A stretch of 64,000 nt of DNA. It comes from Salinibacter ruber DSM 13855. Lineage in GTDB: Bacteria > Bacteroidota > Rhodothermia > Rhodothermales > Salinibacteraceae. Position numbers and translations under genes: made by a program. The notes beneath the pieces were generated by a model. That model had not been told where the DNA came from and did no database searches. It saw only the letters and a program-made list of their open reading frames with translations. The stretch covers positions 2,914,001 through 2,978,000 of the forward strand of contig NC_007677.1 in assembly GCF_000013045.1 (NCBI RefSeq), written 5' to 3'. Below are positions 34,662 through 43,569 of this stretch, piece after piece (the first letter of the stretch is position 1; every line of letters starts with the position of its first letter).

Positions 34662-35444
34662 ATGAGTGCACTGCGCACCATCGGGGCCCTCACGGCCCGT
34701 GAAATGCTCAAGTTTGTCCGCGACCGGAGCCGCGTGCTGGGCGCCCTCGCACAACCGCTGGCCCTCTGGCTCCTGCTGGGGCTGGGGTTTCAGAACACCT
34801 TTCAGCCCCCGCAGGGCAGCGTCGGGGGGAGCTACGGGGCGTTTCTCCTGCCGGGCATCCTCGCCCTGGTGCTTCTCTTCACCGCCATCTTCTCCACCAT
34901 CTCCATCGTCGAGGAGCGCACGTCGGGCTTCCTTCAGGCCGTTCTGGTCGCCCCCACCCCGCGTACGGCGCTCGTCTTCGGCACCACCCTGGGGGGCACC
35001 CTGCTGGCCACGGTTCAGGCCCTGCTGTTTCTGGGCGCCCTGCCGCTCATCGACCTCTCGCCCGGCGTGGCGGGGGTGGGCATGATCGTGGCCGTGTGCC
35101 TCCTCACGGGCCTGGCCTTCACCGCCCTCGGCTTCGCCATCGCGTGGCGCATGGAGACCACGCGCGGCTTCCACGCGGTCATGAACCTGTTTCTGCTGCC
35201 GCTCTGGTTTCTGTCGGGGGCCATGTTTCCGGTGGACGGGGCGGCGCCGGTGCTGCAGGTCGTGATGTGGGGCAACCCGGTCTCCTACGCCGTCAGCGGC
35301 CTCCGGCACGGCTTCCACGGGTTCGCCGGCACGCCCGCCGCCCTGGCGGGGCCGGGCGTGTGCCTGGCCGTGACCGGTGCCTTCGCGGTGCTCATGACGG
35401 GGCTGGCAGTGTGGCAGGTGCGCCGGCCCTTCTTCCAAACGTGA
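34662..35444 (+). CDS. ABC-2 type transporter permease
   Basis: A 260-residue inner-membrane permease with six predicted helices, partner of the preceding ATPase. It begins MSALRTIGALTAREMLKFVRD, the usual amphipathic start of ABC-2 permeases, and carries the family's VEERTSGFLQAVLVAP segment after the second helix and the NPVSYAVSGLRHGFHGF segment near the end. The ATG at 34662 lies 44 bases after the ATPase stop. With the ATPase it makes a dimeric exporter. What it moves is unknown; the operon suggests a link to heme A or oxidase assembly. Confidence 0.92.
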   Translation: MSALRTIGALTAREMLKFVRDRSRVLGALAQPLALWLLLGLGFQNTFQPPQGSVGGSYGAFLLPGILALVLLFTAIFSTISIVEERTSGFLQAVLVAPTPRTALVFGTTLGGTLLATVQALLFLGALPLIDLSPGVAGVGMIVAVCLLTGLAFTALGFAIAWRMETTRGFHAVMNLFLLPLWFLSGAMFPVDGAAPVLQVVMWGNPVSYAVSGLRHGFHGFAGTPAALAGPGVCLAVTGAFAVLMTGLAVWQVRRPFFQT

Positions 35445-35481
35445 CGAGGGCGGCGCCGCCCGCCGTGGCTTCCCGTGCGCC

Positions 35482-36084
35482 TCAGTCCCGAAAAAGCGTG
35501 AACGACTGGCGGTGGTGGGGCGTCGCGCCGTGCTCGCGGAGCGCGTCGTAGTGCTGCTGGGTGGGGTAGCCGACATTCGACGCCCAGTCGTACTCGGGAT
35601 GTGCCTCGTGCAGGTCGCGCATGAGGGCGTCCCGCTCGGTCTTTGCGAGGATGGACGCGGCGGCGATGGACTGGCTCTTTGCGTCCCCCTTCACGACCGT
35701 CTCGTGGGGCCACGGCGCATCGACGAGGTTCCGGTCCCACTGGTTGCCGTCCACGAGCACAAAGTCGGGAGGGGGCCGGCAACCAGACGCAGCCCGGCGC
35801 ATGGCTTCGAGGGCCGCCTGGAGAATGTTGCGGTCGTCAATCTCCGTCGGAGAGCAGCGGGCAATGGACGCGGCCACGGCTTCGTCTTCGATCGTGGCCC
35901 GGGCGTCGAGGCGCTGCCCTTCGGAGAGCGCCTTGCTGTCCTGAATGGCCGTGATCTCAACCTGTGGCGGCATGATGACGGCGGCGGCAACGACCGGACC
36001 GGCCAGGCACCCTCGCCCGGCCTCGTCGAGCCCGGCCACACGTTCGTAGCCGTCGGCCCAGAGCCGACGTTCGTGGGAAAGCAT
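35482..36084 (-). CDS. rnhB: ribonuclease HII
   Basis: Cleaves RNA in RNA/DNA hybrids and at single ribonucleotides in DNA. The protein has 200 residues, the usual length. The metal-binding acidic residues Asp20 and Glu21 are in AGLDEAGRGCLAGPV. Other motifs are QDSKALSEGQR, DFVLVDGNQ and VKGDAKSQSIAAASILAKTERD, and the C-terminal NVGYPTQQHYDALREHG with HHRQSF. It is convergent with the ABC permease gene and divergent from pckA. Confidence 0.96.
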   Translation of the reverse strand: MLSHERRLWADGYERVAGLDEAGRGCLAGPVVAAAVIMPPQVEITAIQDSKALSEGQRLDARATIEDEAVAASIARCSPTEIDDRNILQAALEAMRRAASGCRPPPDFVLVDGNQWDRNLVDAPWPHETVVKGDAKSQSIAAASILAKTERDALMRDLHEAHPEYDWASNVGYPTQQHYDALREHGATPHHRQSFTLFRD

Positions 36085-36244
36085 ACGGGGATCCTCCGAA
36101 AAGCAAACAGAATGCGTAGCAACAAGCGGGCAAGCCCCACCCTGCGGACGCGCAGACTCGTTGCGGGGCCATGCCCGACACCGGATACAGGACGGCGCCC
36201 CACATCGATCCGGCCGGTCAACTACACATTCGGACGCGTCTTTT

Positions 36245-36250
36245 TATACA
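36245..36250 (+). promoter_or_regulatory. possible -10 element of pckA
   Basis: TATACA preceded by a T-run sits 50 bases before the pckA ATG, in the AT-richest part of the gap. No convincing -35 lies at 16-18 bases, so the call is weak. Confidence 0.3.
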
Positions 36251-36299
36251 TTGAGGATCACTCCACGCACCTCACGCCGCACACATTTCCCCAATTGTC

Positions 36300-37892
36300 A
36301 TGTCCGATCTTGACCTGTCTCAGTACGGCATCACCCCCGACACCACGCTCCGCAACGCGGATCCGGCGCGCCTCTACGAGGAGGCCATCCACTACGACCC
36401 CACGGCCGCCATCGCCCACAGCGGCGCCCTCACCATCCGCTCGGGCGAAAAGACCGGCCGCAGTCCCGCCGACAAGCGCATCGTGCGCCACCCCAACAGC
36501 GAGGACGACATCTGGTGGGGGCCGATTAACATGGAGATCGACGACCACACCTTCGAGATCAACAAGGAGCGGGCGCAGGACTACCTCAACACCCGCCAGC
36601 GCATCTACGTGATGGACGGGTTCGCCGGCTGGGACCCGGCGCACCGCCTCAAGGTGCGCATCATTTGCTCCCGGCCCTACCACGCCCTCTTCATGCACAA
36701 CATGCTGATCCGGCCTTCCCAGGAGGAGCTGGCGTCCTTCGGTGAGCCGGATTTCGTGATCTACAACGCGGGCGAATTCCCGGCCAACCGGCAGACCAAG
36801 CACATGAGCTCGAAGACGAGCGTGGATCTGTCGTTCGAGAACCAGGAGATGGTCATCCTCGGCACCGAGTACGCCGGGGAAATGAAGAAGGGCGTCTTTA
36901 CGGTGATGCACTACCTGATGCCCAAGAAGGACGTGCTCTCGATGCACTGCTCGGCGAACGAGGGGGACGAGGGGGACGTCTCGCTCTTCTTCGGCCTCAG
37001 CGGCACCGGCAAGACGACCCTGTCCGCCGATCCGAACCGCAAGCTCATCGGCGACGACGAGCACTGCTGGAGCGACGACGGCGTCTTCAACATTGAAGGG
37101 GGCTGCTACGCCAAGGCAGTGGGGCTGTCCGAGGAGGAGGAGCCGGAGATTTACAACGCCATCCGCTACGGCACCGTGCTCGAAAACATGGTCTACGACG
37201 AGGACACCCGGGCGGTGGACTACGACGACACCTCCATCACCCAAAACACCCGCGCCTCCTATCCGCTCGACTACATCGACCGGGCCAAGATTCCGGGGAT
37301 GGGGGGGCACCCGGACAACATCATCTTCCTCACGTACGACGCGTTCGGGGTGATGCCGCCAGTCAGCAAGCTCACGCCCGAGCAGGCCATGTACCACTTT
37401 ATCAGCGGGTACACGGCAAAGGTGGCCGGCACGGAGGTGGGCGTCGACGAGCCGCAGGCCACGTTCAGCGCCTGCTTCGGCGCCGCGTTCCTCGTGTGGC
37501 CGCCGGACAAGTACGCCGAAATGCTGGCCGAAAAAATCCGCGCGCACGACGCCGAGGCGTGGCTCGTGAACACGGGCATCACCGGCGGCCCGTACGGCGT
37601 GGGCCACCGCGTGCCGCTCGAGCACACCCGCGCCATGATCGACGCCATCCACGACGGCTCGCTGCTGGACGCGCCGAAGAAGACGGAGCCGGTCTTCGGC
37701 CTCGACGTGCCGACCGAGTGCCCCAACGTGCCCAACGACATTTTGATGCCGCGCGAGACGTGGGACGATCCCCAGGCCTACGACGAGAAGGCCGAGCACC
37801 TCGTGGGCCTTTTCCACGATCACTTCGAGAAATACGAAGACGAGGCCGCCCCGGCGATTGCCGAGGCCGGTCCACAGCTGCAGGCGGCGTAA
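36300..37892 (+). CDS. pckA: phosphoenolpyruvate carboxykinase (ATP)
   Basis: Converts oxaloacetate and ATP to PEP, CO2 and ADP, the entry to gluconeogenesis. The protein has 530 residues. Motifs: SGEKTGRSPADKRIV, then SRPYHALFMHNML, the PEPCK-specific kinase-1 P-loop GLSGTGKTT at 232-240, kinase-2 LIGDDEHCWSDDGVFN, and NIEGGCYAKAVGL. The C-terminus has HISGYTAK-like FISGYTAKVAGTE, CFGAAFLVWPP and TGITGGPYGVGHRV. The length and P-loop identify the ATP type, not the GTP type. The protein is rich in Asp and Glu. Confidence 0.98.
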   Translation: MSDLDLSQYGITPDTTLRNADPARLYEEAIHYDPTAAIAHSGALTIRSGEKTGRSPADKRIVRHPNSEDDIWWGPINMEIDDHTFEINKERAQDYLNTRQRIYVMDGFAGWDPAHRLKVRIICSRPYHALFMHNMLIRPSQEELASFGEPDFVIYNAGEFPANRQTKHMSSKTSVDLSFENQEMVILGTEYAGEMKKGVFTVMHYLMPKKDVLSMHCSANEGDEGDVSLFFGLSGTGKTTLSADPNRKLIGDDEHCWSDDGVFNIEGGCYAKAVGLSEEEEPEIYNAIRYGTVLENMVYDEDTRAVDYDDTSITQNTRASYPLDYIDRAKIPGMGGHPDNIIFLTYDAFGVMPPVSKLTPEQAMYHFISGYTAKVAGTEVGVDEPQATFSACFGAAFLVWPPDKYAEMLAEKIRAHDAEAWLVNTGITGGPYGVGHRVPLEHTRAMIDAIHDGSLLDAPKKTEPVFGLDVPTECPNVPNDILMPRETWDDPQAYDEKAEHLVGLFHDHFEKYEDEAAPAIAEAGPQLQAA

Positions 37893-37932
37893 GTCGCCAG
37901 GGGGAGGCTCACTCGGTCCGTCTCGGCGGGGG

Positions 37933-39378
37933 CTACACGTCCTGCCCCGCGTCCGCGAGCACGGTGTGGGCGGCGTGGCGGCCCGCCATGCCGTGCACGC
38001 CCCCGCCGGGCGGGGTCGAGGCGGAGGCCATGTAGAGCTGCGCCCCGCGGGCCGTACGGGCCGGAATGCGGTACGGGCTCCACCGAAGGGCCGGCCGTGC
38101 GATGAGCTGCCCGAGGTCCAGGGCGCCCCCGTTGATGTCCCCGCCCACGAGGTTCGGGTTCCAGGCCTCCAGCGCCTGCGGGCCCATGACGTGCCGCTCC
38201 AGAATGGTGTCCCGGAAGCCGGGCGCGAACCGCTCGATCTGCCGTTCAACCTGGGCCGTCGCGTCTGCGGTCGCCCCGTTGGGGACGTGGCAGTAGGCCC
38301 ACGCGGTGTGCTGGTCGCCGGGGGCGCGGCTCTCGTCGAAGCGGCTGTGCTGGGCCAGCAGCACGTACGGGCGCTCCGGCACCCGCCCCTGCGCCACGGC
38401 CCGCTCCGAGGCGGCAATCTCGTTCAGCGTGCCGCCCACGTGCACGGTTCCGGCCCGCCCGCAGGCCTCGGCGGCCCACGGAATCGGGTCGCTGAGGGCG
38501 TAGTCGACCTTGAAGGCCGCCGCGCCGTAGCGGTACTGCGTCAGCTGCGTTTCGTAGCGGGCGGGCAGCCGCGGCCGGGCGACGCGCAGGACCTGCCGGG
38601 GCGTCAGGTTGAGCACCACCGTCCGGGACGGGGGCAGCTCGTCGACGGAATGCACGCGGCGGCCCGTCTCGATGGTCCCGCCCAGGTCACGCAGGTAGTC
38701 CGCCAGTGCCTGCGTGATGGCCCCGGCGCCCCCCTTCGGAAACGGCCACCCCACCGCGTGCCCGGCCATTCCGAGGACGAGGCCGAAGGCCGTCGACCCG
38801 AGCGCCGAGAGCGGCAGGTTGGAGTGGGCGGCCAGTCCCGCGAGCAGGGCCCGCGCCTCCTCCGTCCGGAAGAGGCCCTGCCCCAGAAGCTGCGCGGGCC
38901 AGATCGCCCGCAGGCCGAACCGCGCCAGGAGCAGGGGGGCACGCGGCAGGTGGAGCACCGGCTGGAGCACCTCGTCGAGGACGGCCCGCCACCGGTCCGC
39001 GAGCGGCCCGTTGAGCCACCGGTAGCGCCCCGCGTCGCCCCCGAGCCCGAGGGCGGTCTCCTCCAGGGACTGGTGCATCGCCACGGCCCGCCCCCCGTCC
39101 AGCGGATGGGCGAGCGGCAGGTCCGGCTGCACCCACGACAGGCCGTACTCGTCGAGGGGGAGCCGCCGGAACAGGGGCGACGCCGCGGCGAGCGGGTGGA
39201 TGGCGGAGCCGAGGTCGTGGACGAAGCCCGGACGCGTCACCTCTTCCGAGCGCGCCGCGCCGCCGACGGCGTCGGCCTGCTCGATCACGTGTACGTCCCA
39301 CCCGGCCCGGGCGAGCACGACGGCGGCCCCGAGCCCGTTCGGACCCGACCCCACGACAATGGCGTCAGCGTTGGCCAT
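37933..39378 (-). CDS. FAD-dependent oxidoreductase, PYROXD2/phytoene-desaturase-like
   Basis: A 481-residue flavoprotein of the COG1233 group. The N-terminal dinucleotide-binding motif is VVGSGPNGLGAAVVLARAG followed by HVIEQADAVGGAARSEE and the GSAIHPLAAASPLF segment; the C-terminal FAD motif is ASTPPGGGVHGMAGRHAA. The GSGPNGLGAAVVLA start is closer to PYROXD2-type proteins than to classic CrtI. Salinibacter makes carotenoids, so a role in pigment or isoprenoid chemistry is possible but unproven. The ATG at 39378 (MANADAIVV) directly precedes the FAD motif; an upstream frame of 18 codons is Cys-rich and unlikely. Confidence 0.87.
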   Translation of the reverse strand: MANADAIVVGSGPNGLGAAVVLARAGWDVHVIEQADAVGGAARSEEVTRPGFVHDLGSAIHPLAAASPLFRRLPLDEYGLSWVQPDLPLAHPLDGGRAVAMHQSLEETALGLGGDAGRYRWLNGPLADRWRAVLDEVLQPVLHLPRAPLLLARFGLRAIWPAQLLGQGLFRTEEARALLAGLAAHSNLPLSALGSTAFGLVLGMAGHAVGWPFPKGGAGAITQALADYLRDLGGTIETGRRVHSVDELPPSRTVVLNLTPRQVLRVARPRLPARYETQLTQYRYGAAAFKVDYALSDPIPWAAEACGRAGTVHVGGTLNEIAASERAVAQGRVPERPYVLLAQHSRFDESRAPGDQHTAWAYCHVPNGATADATAQVERQIERFAPGFRDTILERHVMGPQALEAWNPNLVGGDINGGALDLGQLIARPALRWSPYRIPARTARGAQLYMASASTPPGGGVHGMAGRHAAHTVLADAGQDV

Positions 39379-39428
39379 AAGAAGCGGTGATTGCAAGAAA
39401 CAGCACGTGCGTCCCCCTCCACTGTCGG

Positions 39429-41066
39429 TCAATCGACGAACCGGTCCACGAACTCGAACGCCGCCCCGTCGAAGAGGCCCCGGTCGCTGAGCTTGAGCTG
39501 CGGAATGACAAGCAGCGACAGGAACGAGAGCGTCATGAACGGCGCGTCCATCGCGCTGCCCAGCTCTGCCCGAACGTAGTCGGTGAGGCGCGTGTAGCGC
39601 CGGGCCACTACGTCGTACGGCTCGTCGCTCATGAGGCCGGCGATGGGGAGCGGCAGGACCTGCGTGCCCTCCGCCGCCGCACTGATGCCGCCCTCCGCCC
39701 GCACCACCGCATTCACGGCCCGGGCCAGGGCGTCATCACGAGCCCCCACGGCCACCACGTTGTGGGAGTCGTGGGCCACGCTGGAGGCAAGGGCGCCCCC
39801 GTCGAGCCCAAAGCCCCGGACGAAGGCCACGGCCGGCGTGCTCTCTTCCGTATACCGATTCACCACGGCAAGCTTGAGCACGTCGCGGTCCGGGTCCGCC
39901 ACGGCGTATCCGTCGTCGGTCGGCGTCGTCACGACCTCTTCCCCGGTACCCAACTGATTGTCGACGGCAGTGATCACACGGAGCCGATCGCCGCCCGCCG
40001 GCACCCGAAAATCCGCCGGTGCGACCGGTTCCGCGTCGAAGCGATTGACGACGTCGGACGCAACGTGCTCGATGTGCGTCTCCCCTTCTTCGGCAACGAG
40101 GGCGCCCTCGACGTACGTCTCTTGTACATTCAGCGCGTCCAGGTCGTCCACCACGATAAAGTCCGCCGGGTCCCCCTCACGCAGCAGCCCCACGTCCAGC
40201 CCGTAGTGCTCGACCGGATGCACGCAGGCGGCACGGAGCACGTCAAACCGGTCGTATCCGCGATTGAGGGCGCGGCGGACGAGGGTGTCGATGTGTCCCT
40301 CCGCGAGGGCGTCCGGGTGCCGGTCGTCACTGCAGAACATGAGGCGGTCCGGCGCCTCGTCCATCAGCGGAATCAGTTCGTCGAAGTTCTTGGCCGCCGA
40401 GCCCTCCCGAATCGCGATTTTCATCCCCGCCTCTAGCTTCTCGCGCGCCTCCTCAATCGAAACACACTCGTGGTCGGTCTCGATGCCGGCGGCCGCGTAC
40501 TGTGCCACGTCGTCCCCCCGCAGACCGGGCGCGTGCCCGTCCACCGGCTTGTCGCGCACCTGCGCGGCCCGAATTTTTGCCAGCACGTTCGGGGCCCCAT
40601 CGATGGCGCCGGGGTAGTCCATCATTTCACTCAGATAGGGCACGTCGTCGCGGTCCAGCAATGCCGATACCGCGTCCGGCCCGAGTTCCGCCCCGCTCGT
40701 CTCGAAGGGCGTGGCCGGCACGCACGACGGCGCGCCGAACGCGAAGTGGAACGGCACCGGGCGGCCATCCGCAATCATGTACTCGACCCCCTCCACACCG
40801 AGCACGTTGGCGATCTCGTGCGGGTCGCTTACCGTGCCCACGGTCCCGTGCCGCACCGCCGCCCGCGCAAATTCCGACGGCGGCAGCATCGCGCTCTCGA
40901 CGTGGACGTGCGCGTCGATAAACCCGGGCAGCAGATGCCGCTCCGGCACCGTCTCGGCCGGCTCGATGCGCGCAATCACGCCGTCCTGGACGTGCACGGT
41001 GGCCGGCCGGATTGCGCGGGCGTGCAGGTCGACGAGGCGGCCGGCGATCGAAAACGAGGCGGGCAT
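39429..41066 (-). CDS. ade: adenine deaminase
   Basis: Amidohydrolase of 545 residues that converts adenine to hypoxanthine in purine salvage. The metal-binding motif GFIDAHVHVESAML is followed by SDPHEIANVLGVEGV and the family motifs VDGHAPGLRGDDVAQY and GIETDHECVSIEEA. The later MFCSDDRHPD motif carries the Asp, and the C-terminal domain has SVAHDSHNVVAVGA. All metal-site residues are present. The ATG at 41066 starts MPASFSIAGRLVD; the open frame upstream is low-complexity. Confidence 0.95.
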   Translation of the reverse strand: MPASFSIAGRLVDLHARAIRPATVHVQDGVIARIEPAETVPERHLLPGFIDAHVHVESAMLPPSEFARAAVRHGTVGTVSDPHEIANVLGVEGVEYMIADGRPVPFHFAFGAPSCVPATPFETSGAELGPDAVSALLDRDDVPYLSEMMDYPGAIDGAPNVLAKIRAAQVRDKPVDGHAPGLRGDDVAQYAAAGIETDHECVSIEEAREKLEAGMKIAIREGSAAKNFDELIPLMDEAPDRLMFCSDDRHPDALAEGHIDTLVRRALNRGYDRFDVLRAACVHPVEHYGLDVGLLREGDPADFIVVDDLDALNVQETYVEGALVAEEGETHIEHVASDVVNRFDAEPVAPADFRVPAGGDRLRVITAVDNQLGTGEEVVTTPTDDGYAVADPDRDVLKLAVVNRYTEESTPAVAFVRGFGLDGGALASSVAHDSHNVVAVGARDDALARAVNAVVRAEGGISAAAEGTQVLPLPIAGLMSDEPYDVVARRYTRLTDYVRAELGSAMDAPFMTLSFLSLLVIPQLKLSDRGLFDGAAFEFVDRFVD

Positions 41067-41217
41067 GAAACCAGAGGGGTCCACCGAGGCAGTACGGCGA
41101 CGACACCAACATACGAATCGGCCGGTAGAGGATCGAAGTGCCTCCCCCCGGCGAGCACTCGGCCCGTTCCGCCGCGCAGGAAGAAGGCCTCTGCGGGCCG
41201 TAGACGCCAATGCCGGA

Positions 41218-41937
41218 CTACCGCGTCGGGTGTCCGCAGCCGGTGTGCACATCGCCGGCAAGCGTGACGGTGACCGTATGGCTAAACAACCGCCCGTTCA
41301 TCGGATCCGTGCAGTACTGGGGCCGGGCCACGACACGCAGGGGACCACGGTCCGTGCTGGCGCTGTAGAGCACGCGCTCGTCGTCCGTGTCTGTGACGAA
41401 CTGGGCGGCGGTGACCTCATGCTGCCCGTAAGCCCAGGCAAACCGGAGGCTGTCGTCGGTCACCTCCACGATCCATCCGGGTTCCTGCCCCACCGCCCGA
41501 AACTGCAGATTGGGAGGATGCTCGTCCTGTGGCTCCGTCTGAGGCGCGATGGTGCAATTCTCGAGGCGCTGGCCATCGATTTCGACGGTGGCCGTGCCGC
41601 CCTTGCTCCAGACCGTGGCGGCACCGCCTTCGTACTTCGCCCCGCTGGCGGCCTGTGCCGCCACAAGGTGACGCGTGTCGCCCCCAAACGCTGCGGGCAC
41701 CCGTAGCGCGAGCGAGTCGGGACGGACGAGCGCCCGGAACGTCACCACGCCCCCCTCCGGCCCCCTGCACTGCACGGCACGCCTCTGTGCCGGCGACTCC
41801 TCTTCGGTCGTCGGAGCCGTCTCGGGGGCGTCTCGGCCTTCTTGAGGGTCTCCCCCACACCCGCCACCGAGCAGCACGGCCGCCCCCAGCAGCACGCCCC
41901 CCACGATGTACCGAAGACCTGTCTGTCTGCCGTTCAT
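41218..41937 (-). CDS. MliC-domain lipoprotein with a COG3650-like C-terminus
   Basis: A 239-residue lipoprotein, lipobox near Cys27 in LLGGGCGG. An acidic Glu/Thr linker follows. The first domain (about 55-130) resembles MliC, the membrane-bound lysozyme inhibitor: AASGAKYEGGAATVWSKGG, then VEIDGQRLENC. The second part (about 142-235) begins NLQFRAVGQEPGWIVEV and ends CTDPMNGRLFSHTVTVTL, matching COG3650-like envelope proteins that often follow MliC-type domains. It probably shields the wall from lysozyme-type muramidases or binds a small ligand (inference). Confidence 0.8.
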   Translation of the reverse strand: MNGRQTGLRYIVGGVLLGAAVLLGGGCGGDPQEGRDAPETAPTTEEESPAQRRAVQCRGPEGGVVTFRALVRPDSLALRVPAAFGGDTRHLVAAQAASGAKYEGGAATVWSKGGTATVEIDGQRLENCTIAPQTEPQDEHPPNLQFRAVGQEPGWIVEVTDDSLRFAWAYGQHEVTAAQFVTDTDDERVLYSASTDRGPLRVVARPQYCTDPMNGRLFSHTVTVTLAGDVHTGCGHPTR

Positions 41938-42013
41938 GTTTTCCCTTCAGAGATGCGGCGAAGACGGTGCATCGAGCGCACGACCGGAGACCGACCAACG
42001 GCGGGGCCCTCCT

Positions 42014-43339
42014 CTACGCGTGCTCCGTCGCGTCGGGCCTGCGGTCCTCGAACACCACGTCCGCCACCGCCGAGAGCGTCGGGTCCACCTCGGGGACGGG
42101 ATGCGACCGCGCCATCACCTCGGCCAGTGGTTCGGGCACGTCGACCGCGTGCCCCACGAGCGGCTCCACCACCTCCGGAAACTTGGCCGGGTGCGCGGTG
42201 GCCACCAGGATCCACTCGTGCTCGTCGTCGGGGTCGAGATGCTCGCGGGCCTCGACCGCGGTGGCCGTGTGGGGGTCCCACACCGTGTCCCAGGCCTCGG
42301 GCCCCTGGCGGACGTGCCGTTCGATCTGCTCGTCGGTGACGCGCTCGGCGCCGATGGCATCGTGCAGTGCCTCCGCTCCACCGCTGCCGGAATAGTGGTG
42401 GCGCAGGCGCTCCATGTTGCTGGGATTGCCCACGTCCATCGCCGTCGCCAGGGTTTCCTGCGTCTCAAACGCCTCGTACTCGCCGGTCTCCAGGTAGTGC
42501 GTGACGGGGCGGTTCTCGTTCGTCGCGAAGACGACCTCCCCAATCGGCAGCCCGCACTCGCGGGCGTACAGGCAGGCGAGCCCGTTGCCCAGGTTGCCGG
42601 ACGGCACGATCACGTTGGGGCGGGTGCCGTGGGCGCGCCAGTGCCGGAGGCTGGCGTAGGCGTAGTACGTCATCTGCGGCAGCAGACGCCCGATGTTGAT
42701 GCTGTTGGCGGAGGAGAGGCGCAGGCGCTCCTGCCACGCCTCGTCCTGAAAGGCCTCCTTCACGAGCGTCTGGCAGTCGTCAAACACGCCGCGGACGGCC
42801 ACGGTCTGCACGTTGTCGCTCCACCCGGTGAGCTGCTGCTCCTGCCGGTCGGACACCTTGCCCTTCGGGTAGAGGACGACGACCTCGACGTTGGGCTTCT
42901 TCCAGAAGGCCGCCGCCACGGCCGCGCCGGTGTCGCCGGAGGTGGCCACGAGGATGGTAAGCGGCTGCGCGGCCCCTTCGTTGAGACGGGCAAGGCTGTC
43001 GGCCAGGAAGCGCGCCCCCACGTCCTTAAACGCCGCCGTGGGGCCGTGGAAGAGTTCGAGGACGCTCGTCCCCCGGCCGATCTCGCGCAGCGGCACCGGA
43101 AAGCCAAACATCGCCTCGCAGATCCCCGGCAGCACGTCCGCCAGGCCGTCCCCCTCCGCAAACGGGCGCAGAAGCCGCTCCGCCACCGCCTCGATCGTGG
43201 TGCATCCCGCAAACGCCTCGGGCCCGAGGGTCGGAAACCGTTCGGGCACGTACAGCCCCCCGTCCGGCGCCAGTCCGTCCTGCAGCGCCGTGGAGAGGGA
43301 AACGCGATGGGCGGGGGTGCGGGTGCTCAAATACTGCAC
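42014..43339 (-). CDS. thrC: threonine synthase
   Basis: PLP enzyme converting O-phosphohomoserine to threonine. The protein has 441 residues from the GTG at 43339, which places the start at MQYLSTRTPAHRVSLST as in the family; an upstream TTG at 43354 is less likely. The PLP-binding Lys105 is in LFHGPTAAFKDVGARF, and the glycine-rich phosphate loop is VATSGDTGAAVAAAF. Other motifs are QTVAVRGVFDDCQ, SSANSINIGRLLPQM and PSGNLGNGLACLYA. It stands alone; thrA and thrB are not in the window. Confidence 0.96.
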   Translation of the reverse strand: MQYLSTRTPAHRVSLSTALQDGLAPDGGLYVPERFPTLGPEAFAGCTTIEAVAERLLRPFAEGDGLADVLPGICEAMFGFPVPLREIGRGTSVLELFHGPTAAFKDVGARFLADSLARLNEGAAQPLTILVATSGDTGAAVAAAFWKKPNVEVVVLYPKGKVSDRQEQQLTGWSDNVQTVAVRGVFDDCQTLVKEAFQDEAWQERLRLSSANSINIGRLLPQMTYYAYASLRHWRAHGTRPNVIVPSGNLGNGLACLYARECGLPIGEVVFATNENRPVTHYLETGEYEAFETQETLATAMDVGNPSNMERLRHHYSGSGGAEALHDAIGAERVTDEQIERHVRQGPEAWDTVWDPHTATAVEAREHLDPDDEHEWILVATAHPAKFPEVVEPLVGHAVDVPEPLAEVMARSHPVPEVDPTLSAVADVVFEDRRPDATEHA

Positions 43340-43470
43340 GGCAGGAAAGCGCAATGAAGGTGTGCGGGCGACGAGTCGGTTCTCTGCATCTTCGGGATGG
43401 CTCCTTTCAACAACGGACAGCGCCTCGTCAGGTCCCGCGCGGCGCGCCGGTGCCTCCGGACGGGTCCCAA

Positions 43471-43510
43471 CAAGAAAGCGGCCGTTGCCACGGGGGCAAG
43501 GGCCGCTTTC
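43471..43510 (-). terminator. intrinsic terminator after the Met-rich secreted protein gene
   Basis: AAAGCGGCC at 43475-43483 pairs with GGCCGCTTT at 43501-43509, with an inner TTGCC/GGCAA extension. Read leftward the stem is followed by CTTGTT. It lies 60 bases past the stop codon at 43570. The stem shares AAAGCGGCC with the terminator at 44307. Confidence 0.65.
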
Positions 43511-43569
43511 CCATCGCGTGCAATGTGCAGGAACGCTCGCCCCTGTCGGCGAGCCCCCGACCGTCGCAG

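Noticed and set aside
33615-35444. One very long fused frame across the ABC ATPase and permease genes
   Set aside because: The first part reads in a frame different from the ATPase and has Arg/Pro/Gly-rich composition. The permease begins at its own ATG at 34662.
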